A stretch of DNA of 64,000 bases. Source: Bacteroidales bacterium (GTDB taxonomy: Bacteria; Bacteroidota; Bacteroidia; Bacteroidales; ML635J-15). Shown here piece by piece: positions 22,709 through 31,400 of this stretch (its first letter is position 1; each line of letters begins with the position of its first letter). The notes under the pieces were generated by a model that did no database searches, had not been told where the DNA came from, and saw only the letters and a program-made list of their open reading frames with translations. The position numbers and the translations under genes are program-made. Location: the NCBI GenBank assembly GCA_017551515.1, contig JAFZLK010000107.1, forward strand, positions 1 to 64,000, written 5' to 3'.

Positions 22709-23257
22709 TTGTTTAATCTGTTTGAGGTGAATAATATTAAGCCAGTCGCGCAATTGCGACAACAAATACTCGACAGACATTTGGAAGTTGAGAAATGCTC
22801 TGGCATATATCGTTGGTGGTTTCCAAAAGACATCGCAGAAAATTTGCTTGCACATTTCAAAAGCACAATGCCGAAGAATAGTCAAAAATTACAGGAACGG
22901 AACATTGAAGGAACTCCGTATCTCACGTTATATTTTGGCATAAGTAGCAATATGCGTAGGCGAATACGCTGGCACATTTGCGGTCCGTTCAAGAGTTCTA
23001 CACTACGAAGGACACTGCGTGCCATTATCGCTCCAAAAGAGGATGACAAAGCAGCGGAAAAGATGGTAAACCAAATGATAGACTCTTGCTTCTGGGAGTG
23101 GGATTATACAGAGTCTGCAAAATTGGCAGAAGATCATGAAACAAAAGAACTTGCTCAAGAAAAGTATACATACCCACTAAATATCAGCAAGAACAACACG
23201 GTTACATCCGAATGTATTAAGGAGTTGAGGTGCATGAGAAAAGGCAATCAAAAGTAA
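22709..23257 (+). CDS. GIY-YIG-like protein
   Basis: 182 residues. SGIYRWWF (GIY strand), TLYFGISSNMRRRIRWH (the YIG-like strand followed by the catalytic-type arginines) and a downstream acidic helix match a diverged GIY-YIG nuclease core. The start is uncertain: TTG at 22709 gives the longest frame, GTG at 22727 is an alternative just after GAG; no ATG fits. Cytoplasmic. It is the first of two GIY-YIG-type genes in the cluster, which suggests DNA processing. Confidence 0.6.
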   Translation: MFNLFEVNNIKPVAQLRQQILDRHLEVEKCSGIYRWWFPKDIAENLLAHFKSTMPKNSQKLQERNIEGTPYLTLYFGISSNMRRRIRWHICGPFKSSTLRRTLRAIIAPKEDDKAAEKMVNQMIDSCFWEWDYTESAKLAEDHETKELAQEKYTYPLNISKNNTVTSECIKELRCMRKGNQK

Positions 23258-23297
23258 TGTCGAAAAGCCATTAATCGCAGGCAAATAAGAAAAAATT

Positions 23298-23540
23298 ATG
23301 AGTAAAGAATATTACAAGAAGAGAATTATTGACCTTCGCGCAAGTATGCAGAAGGAAAAGGAAGCTAAAAAACGCGATAATGAATATTATGCTAGATTAA
23401 TAAAGAGCGCAACAACTCCATCGTCAAAAGCATCTTACCGCAAGTCGAAAATTGACCATGCAGCCAGCCACGACCGCAATATCGAGTCGCTGAAACGGCA
23501 GATTGAAAGCGCAAAGGAATCGCTGAAGAGAGAAAAGTAA
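23298..23540 (+). CDS. 80-residue coiled-coil protein
   Basis: Highly charged, almost wholly helical (KKRIIDLRASMQKEKEAKKR and NIESLKRQIESAKESLKRE), consistent with a coiled coil. No family recognised. It ends 7 bases before the channel gene, so the two are likely translated together. Confidence 0.6.
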   Translation: MSKEYYKKRIIDLRASMQKEKEAKKRDNEYYARLIKSATTPSSKASYRKSKIDHAASHDRNIESLKRQIESAKESLKREK

Positions 23541-23547
23541 TAGAACG

Positions 23548-24342
23548 ATGAGAAAGTTTTTGGAGCGTATTTTCCTGAACGAGAAGTTCATATTTGCAGT
23601 AATACTTCTCAACGCCTTTGTGATATTTGCCGAGGAGAGCGAAATTGACAATCTTGCCCTGCAAATTACCGACATAGCGTGTACATTTATCTTCATTATC
23701 GAGATGATAGTGAAGCATATACACCTTGGATTCAAGGGATATTGGAAGTCGGGATGGAACAGGATGGACGGAATACTTGTGATTCTGTCGTTGCCGTCGG
23801 TGGCATCGCTGTTCTTGCCAAAGGTCGGAATAGACCTTTCGATACTGATGATTTTCCGTCTGTTGAGAGTGTTACGCTTCTTCCGCGTAATGCACTTTTT
23901 CCCCAATTTTACACAAATCATAAAGAATTTCAAGCTTGCAATGAAGCAGTCGTATGCAATATTGCTGGCGTTCTTTGTGATAATTGTGATTTTCGGACTT
24001 GTCAATTGCGCGTTGTTCAAGGAAATAGCTCCCGCCTATTTCTCAACTCCGCTCGATTCGATATATGCAATTTTCCAGCTTTTCACCGTGGAAGGCTGGT
24101 ATGAGATTCCAAATACAATAGCAGAAGCTACAAGTTCGACGATAGGCAGCCTTGTGAAGTTTTACTTCTGCTTGCTGCTCATATTGGGCGGAATCATTGG
24201 TATGTCGTTCATCAATTCAATCTTTGTCGATGCAATGGTAAGTGACAACAACGACGATGTAAAGCAAAAACTTGAGGAATTGGAAAAAAAGATTGACCAG
24301 TTGCTGGAAGAGAAAAATGAAAATAAAAATAATAGATTATGA
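23548..24342 (+). CDS. voltage-gated ion channel (NaChBac-like)
   Basis: 264-residue inner-membrane protein with six hydrophobic segments. S4 is visible as RLLRVLRFFRVM (about residue 104-115) with regularly spaced arginines. The pore filter is TVEGW (about 178-182), of the TxExW type found in bacterial sodium channels and in eukaryotic Nav/Cav repeats. The C-terminus is a coiled coil (LEELEKKIDQLLEEKNE), the tetramerising element of this family. Overlaps the next gene by 4 nt. Membership in a multi-gene accessory cluster is unusual for such channels. Confidence 0.85.
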   Translation: MRKFLERIFLNEKFIFAVILLNAFVIFAEESEIDNLALQITDIACTFIFIIEMIVKHIHLGFKGYWKSGWNRMDGILVILSLPSVASLFLPKVGIDLSILMIFRLLRVLRFFRVMHFFPNFTQIIKNFKLAMKQSYAILLAFFVIIVIFGLVNCALFKEIAPAYFSTPLDSIYAIFQLFTVEGWYEIPNTIAEATSSTIGSLVKFYFCLLLILGGIIGMSFINSIFVDAMVSDNNDDVKQKLEELEKKIDQLLEEKNENKNNRL

Positions 24343-24680
24343 GATATACATTTAAATCAACAACATCGGCCCTACTTGGCAACGGCAGAGGTGCAGATGT
24401 CTTTACTCCGTGGAATGTTATAATCGATACCGATGAGCAGACAATTACGCTCACAAAACGGAACAGGATAATGATTGGTGTTGACGAGGACACTATTGCA
24501 TTCCGCTTCATACGCCGTGTTACCATCGACCAGCATGTGTTTGGTGCCGACATTACAATAAAGGCCGTTGGTGGCACACTTACCGCATATAGTATGGACA
24601 AGAAGGATTGCAAGAAGATAAAGGAAATACTTATGGAGTACAATAATACGCGACGGAAAGGCGGAATTGTATTTGCGTAG
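24339..24680 (+). CDS. PH-like domain protein
   Basis: 113 residues. Beta-rich pattern (VIIDTDEQTITLTKRN, IAFRFIRRVTIDQ, ADITIKAVGG) ending in one helix (KKDCKKIKEILMEYN), which matches the small bacterial pleckstrin-like fold. No signal peptide. Coupled to the channel gene by an ATGA overlap, so it may regulate or bind the channel. Assignment is by pattern, not by a named family. Confidence 0.55.
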   Translation: MRYTFKSTTSALLGNGRGADVFTPWNVIIDTDEQTITLTKRNRIMIGVDEDTIAFRFIRRVTIDQHVFGADITIKAVGGTLTAYSMDKKDCKKIKEILMEYNNTRRKGGIVFA

Positions 24681-24699
24681 GAATAAAAAATAACAATAT

Positions 24700-25293
24700 A
24701 TGGCATTATTTAATAAGAATAAAGACAATGAGAAACCAATTGAACTTCCAACGGTTTCGGCAGAAGTGGTAAAGGCGCAGATAGAACAGAACTGCTATTT
24801 GGAAAGCGACGATATTGAAACTATGTTTGGCAAGTACGAGGCCTTGTGCAACCTTGATATGGAAAATTTAAACAAAGCACAGAAGGAAAAGGTTCATAGC
24901 GCAAAGTTGCTGTTTGTCAATAGTATTAAGTTGCCCAAGGAAGATAAGGAAGGTTTGCTGAACTTTATTGCGCATTCTTTGTTGTATGTGAGGACTTCTG
25001 CGTCTCAAGATGCACTGAAGTTAGCATCGAAAGTTGGTTTCACTGCATTGAAGACTGTTTCTGTTGCGGGCAAAATTGCAACATTGGGTATGGGAAGCAA
25101 AGTCCTGAACAATGTGGAAAAGGTCGCCAATAAGGCTATGACGACAGATGCGCTTGAACTTGTAAATGCATGGACTATAAAGATAGATTCGGCATTTGCA
25201 GCAGCAAAGAAACTTGAAGGCAGTTTCCTTAACAAGGATAAGGACTTTGCTGACAGACTGAATGACTTGAAGAAGCAATACGAAAATGCATAA
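24700..25293 (+). CDS. unrecognised helical cluster protein
   Basis: 197 residues, mostly helical, with a central Ala/Gly/Val stretch (FTALKTVSVAGKIATLGMGS) that might lie on or in a membrane. Lys-rich at both ends. I recognise no family. It is 19 bases after the PH-like gene and 134 before the GIY-YIG gene. Confidence 0.55.
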   Translation: MALFNKNKDNEKPIELPTVSAEVVKAQIEQNCYLESDDIETMFGKYEALCNLDMENLNKAQKEKVHSAKLLFVNSIKLPKEDKEGLLNFIAHSLLYVRTSASQDALKLASKVGFTALKTVSVAGKIATLGMGSKVLNNVEKVANKAMTTDALELVNAWTIKIDSAFAAAKKLEGSFLNKDKDFADRLNDLKKQYENA

Positions 25294-25427
25294 GTTGCGG
25301 TTATTACAATGCCCATAAATCCGAGGAATATACCAATGTCGCTGAGTTGCAAAACAGTTTTGAATTTGTAAAAACCTTAGTTTCAACCTTATGAAGTTGT
25401 TCCCGACACAAATCAGGATGATAGAAT

Positions 25428-26180
25428 ATGGCAAAATGTAGTATACAGGATTTTTCGCCGCGTACTGAGGAAGCATTGGCTTACTATGTCTATTTGCTGG
25501 TCGATCCGCGCGACGGCAAGATATTTTATGTCGGCAAGGGCAAAGGCGACCGCGTGTTTGCTCATTTGCGTTGCGCTCTTACATCTACAACAGAAACCGA
25601 CAAGCTTGACATTATCCGTAGTATTGTAAATGCAGGAATGGACGTGCGCTACTATATTGCTCGTCACGGAATGAAAGAAGACGAGGCTTTCTTGGTAGAG
25701 AGCGTACTTATTGACTTGCTGACTTTTAGCGATTTTGCATCGGTAGCCAACATTTCAAACATTCAGGCAGGGCATCACCAGTTCGACAGGGGAATAAAGA
25801 CCGCCGAAGAACTGGATGCATTGTATAATGGCGGAGAATTGGCAACAACTGACTTTGTTGACAAGATTATGACAATAAATATCAACGGAACATACGGACT
25901 CAACAACGAGCTGCGCCCGAATATCTATGAAGCTACGCGAAAGTATTGGAAACTGTCGCCAGAGCGTGCAAAACTGGTGCAATATGTGCTTAGCGAGTAT
26001 CGTGGAGTTGTAAGGGCCATATTCGTCCCGCAATCGTGGAGCAAATCAGAAAGCCGCTGGATGTTCGATGGCTATGAAATCACAGCAGAAAACAATCCTG
26101 AAATATACCACCGTTATATTAATAAGAGCGTTCCGAAGGTAAGAGGTATGGCAAACCCGATAAGGTATTTTAATGTATAA
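25428..26180 (+). CDS. GIY-YIG nuclease family protein (LEM3/ANKLE1-like)
   Basis: 250 residues. The N-terminal GIY-YIG core reads YYVYLLVDPRDGKIFYVGKG (about 15-36) followed by GDRVFAHLR, the form found in the LEM-3/ANKLE1-like branch, where the catalytic arginine and a later glutamate (FLVESVLID) are retained. The C-terminal half (about 140-250) is not recognised. It probably cuts DNA; target unknown. It directly precedes the KAP NTPase gene. Confidence 0.75.
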   Translation: MAKCSIQDFSPRTEEALAYYVYLLVDPRDGKIFYVGKGKGDRVFAHLRCALTSTTETDKLDIIRSIVNAGMDVRYYIARHGMKEDEAFLVESVLIDLLTFSDFASVANISNIQAGHHQFDRGIKTAEELDALYNGGELATTDFVDKIMTININGTYGLNNELRPNIYEATRKYWKLSPERAKLVQYVLSEYRGVVRAIFVPQSWSKSESRWMFDGYEITAENNPEIYHRYINKSVPKVRGMANPIRYFNV

Positions 26181-26219
26181 AACATCACCAAACGATTCTA
26201 AACAAAAAATAACATAACT

Positions 26220-27992
26220 ATGAAATCCAGTATAATTGATGTGCCTCGTAAATATTCGGAGGCTGATTTGTTTGGTATCCAGAAATACCAGAATGCATTG
26301 ATAAAGTTTATAAGGCTCACCGACACGCCAATCACAATAGCCTTGCAAGGTGAATGGGGCAGCGGAAAGACTTCGCTTATGAACCAGCTCCGCTACGAGT
26401 TGTGCGACAAGGACGATGCTCCGTATTTCTCTGTGTGGATAAACACTTGGCAGTTCTCGCTTATGAAAACGCCGTCGCAGGCAATTATGAGCATACTCGA
26501 AGGATGTATAAACCAGATTGGTGCGCTCAACCCTAACGAACACAAGTGGGACGAGAGCAAGAAGAAAATCGGCGGCATCTTTAAAAAAATGGCTTCGGTT
26601 GGCGCAAAGGTGGCTGCCAGCACTGTTGGTGTTGACGGTGATGTGGTTGAGGGTCTGTTCGGCGGCGAAAGTTCCGAATCAGACATTTTGCAACTGAAGG
26701 GCGAAATTGCAAAGCTGATTGACGAAGCTCTGAAGTCAAATCCATCGAAGGTTGGCTTTACCTTCTACATTGACGACCTTGACCGTATCGACCCACCGGT
26801 AGCCGTGGAAATACTGGAACTTCTGAAGAACATATTCGACCTTGACAAGTGCGTATTCATCCTTGCAATCGACTACGACGTGGTAATCAAGGGGTTGAAA
26901 TCGAAATTCGGCGAACTTACCGACAAGAACGAGCGTGAGTTCCGTGCATTCTTCGACAAGATTATCCAGTTACCGTTCTCTATGCCAGTTGCTTCGTACA
27001 ATGTTGATACTTTCCTAGTTGATGCATTGCAGAAGATAGAGTTCTTTACATCGAAGGAACTGGAGGATGAAACCTTGGCAGAAAACCTTAGCGAAATCGC
27101 TCGTCTCTCTGTAGGTTGCAACCCGCGTTCGCTGAAACGACTGAGCAATACGCTGTCGCTTATTTCCATCATCAACGAGGGCGATGACGATAACGAAGAA
27201 AATGATACCAATTCTGCACAGACCAAGCTTATAAACTTTGCGCTTGTATGTATGCAGATTGCTTATCCGTTTGTTTACAACCAGTTGGCAGAAGAACCCG
27301 ATTTCAAGAAGTGGAACGAGGGCATTGCCGCAAAGTTGAAGTTGCGCCATCTGACGGAAGAAGAAAAGGAAAGTCTTAATGCTGCCGATGAATTCAACGA
27401 AGAGTGGGAAAAAGTTTTGTTCCGTATGTGCCAGAAAGAGACATACCTTAGTATTCGCGCTTTCCAAGTTTCGGGACTGCTCAACAAAATAGCCGAAATA
27501 ATTAACAACGATGAAAACTTGGGAGAGATAGTCGAATCTGTTATTGCACTTTCGGCTGTTACCAACTTGAAGGCATTCGATAGTACACCTCAAAATAAGA
27601 GAAAAGTAAGTCAAGCTGCTAATGATATTATTGTTTTCTTTGAAAAATTCGTTGCTGATTTGAAACCATCCATTCCGTCAATTAAAGCAGCCAAAGGTAA
27701 GACATACGGCAGAATATACGACCGCAATGGCTATTTTGGAACAAGATTCCTCTGCTCGCCAAAAGATAACTCCTTCACTTTACAGATATATACAGAAAAT
27801 CGAGATATGGTGGAAAAGTTTAATACTTTAACTAATACTGAATTGAGCAAATATCATTTTAATTACCATCTTGGAAAGAAAAACCAGAATCTTCATAAAT
27901 GGGAAGCTCAATTAGATGGCGATTATCGTGTAGATACAGAGAATATTAAGCAGGCTTGCATAGAGTTTTATAATGCGGTGGTAAAATTGTAA
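26220..27992 (+). CDS. KAP-family P-loop NTPase
   Basis: 590 residues. Walker A GEWGSGKTSLMNQL (about 43-56), Walker B FYIDDLDRIDP (about 181-191), with SVWINTWQFS and CNPRSLKRLSN as expected for KAP NTPases of the STAND class. Residues 115-150 hold a small Gly/Ala-rich insertion where KAP proteins often carry membrane helices; here it is only weakly hydrophobic. The C-terminal 100 residues form a separate domain. KAP NTPases are membrane-linked switches and occur in several anti-phage systems. Last gene of the cluster, followed by a terminator. Confidence 0.85.
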   Translation: MKSSIIDVPRKYSEADLFGIQKYQNALIKFIRLTDTPITIALQGEWGSGKTSLMNQLRYELCDKDDAPYFSVWINTWQFSLMKTPSQAIMSILEGCINQIGALNPNEHKWDESKKKIGGIFKKMASVGAKVAASTVGVDGDVVEGLFGGESSESDILQLKGEIAKLIDEALKSNPSKVGFTFYIDDLDRIDPPVAVEILELLKNIFDLDKCVFILAIDYDVVIKGLKSKFGELTDKNEREFRAFFDKIIQLPFSMPVASYNVDTFLVDALQKIEFFTSKELEDETLAENLSEIARLSVGCNPRSLKRLSNTLSLISIINEGDDDNEENDTNSAQTKLINFALVCMQIAYPFVYNQLAEEPDFKKWNEGIAAKLKLRHLTEEEKESLNAADEFNEEWEKVLFRMCQKETYLSIRAFQVSGLLNKIAEIINNDENLGEIVESVIALSAVTNLKAFDSTPQNKRKVSQAANDIIVFFEKFVADLKPSIPSIKAAKGKTYGRIYDRNGYFGTRFLCSPKDNSFTLQIYTENRDMVEKFNTLTNTELSKYHFNYHLGKKNQNLHKWEAQLDGDYRVDTENIKQACIEFYNAVVKL

Positions 27993-28023
27993 AAAATCAC
28001 ATTCGATAAACATTATATCCCCC

Positions 28024-28054
28024 ACTCCCGTTTTTAGAAAGGCGGGAGTTTTTT
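28024..28054 (+). terminator. intrinsic terminator after the KAP NTPase gene
   Basis: ACTCCCG pairs with CGGGAGT, followed by six T. It closes the cluster. Confidence 0.8.
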
Positions 28055-28165
28055 GTGTAGTTTAGAGCACATATTCCTATCATAAGCATATTGATTATGG
28101 CATATTTACGTACCGAAATATTTAGAAGAGATTTCTTCATATTGGAAAGTATTATTTATGTTTTA

Positions 28166-28201
28166 AAAGTTGGTCGGCGGAGAGATCTGCCGACTTTTTT
28201 T
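28166..28201. terminator. second terminator-like hairpin
   Basis: GTCGGC (28173-28178) pairs with GCCGAC (28189-28194) and seven T follow. No gene precedes it directly, so it may be a remnant or end an unseen small RNA. Confidence 0.5.
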
Positions 28202-28240
28202 AGCAACAAAATATGAAAAAATGAAATGTTTTGGGAATAT

Positions 28241-28271
28241 TGTAGGGTTAGGTTTCAAACCTGACCCTACA
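28241..28271. repeat. 31 bp palindrome TGTAGGGT...ACCCTACA
   Basis: Near-perfect hairpin in the 3' gap between the cluster and the alpha-2-macroglobulin gene, same style as the palindrome at 5076. Confidence 0.6.
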
Positions 28272-28308
28272 ATTTATTATTCGTATTCAGATGCTGTCTT
28301 TCATTACC

Positions 28309-28341
28309 AGATGCTGAAACAAGTTCAGCATTCCTTTTTTT
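28309..28341. repeat. dispersed hairpin containing GAAACAAGTTC
   Basis: ATGCTGAA and TTCAGCAT pair around ACAAG. The core is the reverse complement of GAACTTGTTTC at 59740, a word typical of dispersed Bacteroidota hairpins. A T-run follows, so it may also end transcription. Confidence 0.55.
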
Positions 28342-28347
28342 AGAAAC

Positions 28348-28408
28348 GCCGCAGGCATAGAAACGTGCAGCACATTGAAACGGCGAAGCCATTCAAACTG
28401 GCGCAGCC
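28348..28408. repeat. array of four 9 nt mini-hairpins
   Basis: GCCGCAGGC (28348), GTGCAGCAC (28365), GGCGAAGCC (28382) and GGCGCAGCC (28400) are each a 3 bp stem with a 3 nt loop, about 17 bases apart, separated by AGAAAC/TGAAAC/TCAAAC words. The array ends two bases before the stop of the alpha-2-macroglobulin gene. Confidence 0.75.
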
Positions 28409-28410
28409 TA

Positions 28411-31400
28411 TCATTCTACCGTTACCCTAATTCCTTTGCTATGGCTTGTGTATTCGGGTGCATACATGCTCTGGATGGTGGTTATGCCGTTTGAGAAGTT
28501 ACCCTTCTGTGTGGCAATAACCTGATATTCGAACACATATGTTCCCTTTGGCAGAATGTCGATGAAGAAGTTGACAGATGCGTCCTTTATTGCCTGATAG
28601 TAGCCAAGGGCATTCTTGAACCTGTATCCCGAAAGTTTTTCGGTTGGCTCGAATGCCGAGGCACGCATATCCTTCAGGTGGACATATTCCATGTTGCGGT
28701 CAACTTCGATTTCGATGCGGACTGTTACCTTGTCGCCGACCTTGAGTTTTGCATTCTTCTGCGTAATTGGTACGATGACTTCCTTGCCATTTTCCACGCG
28801 GTTGACAAACAAATCCTTGCGAATCTTCAGCGGAGTGTCCTCGAAGCCTTTTATCTTGTCGATGTCCTCGTAGTACTGCCAGTAGATGCTTCCCCATGCA
28901 ACTGTGCTATCTGCCTTCGTTACCGAAACATCACTCCACGACTTTGAAATTTCGTCCTTCTTCCACATTTTCTTGTAGTAGCCAGTGCCTTCCTCGGTCT
29001 TTTCAGTAGCAAGGTCTATCATTTTTGTGCCAAGAGTGATTTTCGGATAGTCGGTATTGGTCAGGATGGTTTTGCCATCGAGCATCAAAGCATATACGGC
29101 TTCGGCAGTTGCCTTTGTGCTCTTCCAGCGGTTGGTTTGCTTTTGTTTTAGCAACCAGACTTTCATGTCGTTAACATCCTGATGCTCGCCCATTTCCTCG
29201 AAAAATTCAATAAGCAGTGCTTGAGTTTCGATACCGCTGTTGTACCAGTACCAACCGCGCTCCAAATCCCAGTACATTCCAAGTTCTTCGCTGTGCTGCG
29301 CGTATTCCTTCAACGATGCCACAATTGCCTTTGCAGTTGCGGTACGACCACTACGGTTCATTGCAAGTCCAAGCATTCCGCGCATGTAGAAACCACAACT
29401 AACCCATTCTTTTTCGGCAAGTTTCATATAGTCATCAAAGACTTTCTTTTCGCTCTTGTCCAACGGATAATCCTTTAAATAGAATGAGCGAACATAAAGG
29501 TAATGTATCTGCAAGTAGCCAAGTGTCAGGTGCTTGTCCTTCATTTGCCAGTTGTAGATTTCACGAATTTCGCGGTCGGTGTACTTAATGGCTTTCTTAA
29601 TCATGCCTTCCATCGACGAATCGGGGAATTTCACGCCAAGTTTCTTCAAATGTCCGTAGTTACCAACAATATGTTGGGTTACATACAGGTTTTCCTTCAT
29701 TCCATCGAACCAAGGCCAACCGCCGTTTGGCTTCTGCATCTTCGATAGCTTTTCGGTGGCTTTCTTGGTTTCCGCCTTTATGCGGTTCATATCGAACAGG
29801 ATACCAATGTTTTGCTTGCATTCGGCTTCACTTTCAGCATCGAGGAGCCACGGTGAATTTTCGAGGATTACTGCTTTAAGTTCCTCGTTGCGCTGCAGGT
29901 TCGACTTCATTGTTTCTGCATCGGTATTTTTCCATGCCTCGAACATGGTCTTTATCTTCGGGTCTGAATTTGCTACGTGCGAAGCGATGAGGTTGGAATA
30001 AATGCGCGAGAAAGTCTGTTCGGCACATTCGTATGGATATTCCATCATGTATGGCAGCGCAAGCACTGCGTACCAGGCAGGATTTGAAGTAAATTCGAGA
30101 GTATAAGAGTAGTTTTCAAGCGTATTGGAATTGTTGTCCTTCATTGATTTGAACGAGAAGTTGGTTGTTCCTGCACGGCGAACTGGCAACGGCATAGTTT
30201 CGGTTACCATCATGCGGTTGGTAAGTATCGGCAATACTTTTTCCTCGCCATCTGAATGACCGTCGGCTATTGCAACGATTCGCGCCGAAACAGAACCCAA
30301 ACTCATTGGAACATCAATTTTCCATTCTACCGAAGTGTTGCGATTTGCATCGGCACTAAACGAAACCATATTGTTTTTCAGGAACTTGCTTGTTATATCA
30401 TCGGAATTTTCGGTACTGATGAATTCAATTTTCGCCTTGCCTGAAATTGCATTTTCGGTCATGTTTGCAATCTTAGCCGAAATGTACATTTCATCGCCTT
30501 CACGCATAAAACGTGGCAGATTTGGCGTTACTGAAACCTTCTTCTGGGTTATTATGCTTTGGCTGGTACTGCCGACCTTCATGTCGCTTGTGTGGGCAAG
30601 TCCGAACATGTTCCAGCGTGTGAGACTTTCGGGCATTGTGAACTTGATGAATATATTGCCGTCCTTGTCGGTAACAAGGTCGGATGCAAAATATGCAGTC
30701 TCGTTGAAGTTGGTACGCACCTCTGCATTGTCAAATGCTTCGCTTTCCTCCTCCGAAATCTCAAGTTCAGCAGCTTCGTCATAAACGGCGGCATCGTTTG
30801 AAGCTAGTTCGCTCTTCAATGCGACTTCCTCTTCAACAACAGCACCTCCTGCTGCGTTTGCTCTATATAGCACGCGACCAGACTTATAATCAGTGGTATA
30901 TGCCGAGTAATATGCGTTTATCGCATTGAAGAAATAAGGTTCTGGATAAGGTGTGATTTCGTAAGTCGTTTTTGGATAGGCATATTCGTACCAATGTCCG
31001 CCTTCGCTCTCGAAACCTGTTGACCTGAAATTGTAATTGGTGTAGTTTGACGAATACGGCCATAATCCCCACGAATGCGATGCGTAGGAATCGAGCGAAG
31101 CATCGTAAATGGTTGCTGCAAGTTCCGCATCGGCGGGTTTGCCGTTCTTGTCGGTAATCTTTATCTGCCACGATTCCTCTGATCCAGGCAAGGTCTTGTC
31201 GCGGAAAGTAACGAGGTCAACATCGAGTTGCTTGTTCTTGCGCTCTACGCTTATAGTCTTGTTGCAGGAGAATGACTTGCCGTTGCGGACGAATATTGCC
31301 GTAATGTTGACGTTTCCGTAGCATTTTTCGGTGATTGGAATCTCGATGTCCTTGATTTCGTTGCTAATGTCAATGGTCTTTACATCAAGTTTATCCTTGC

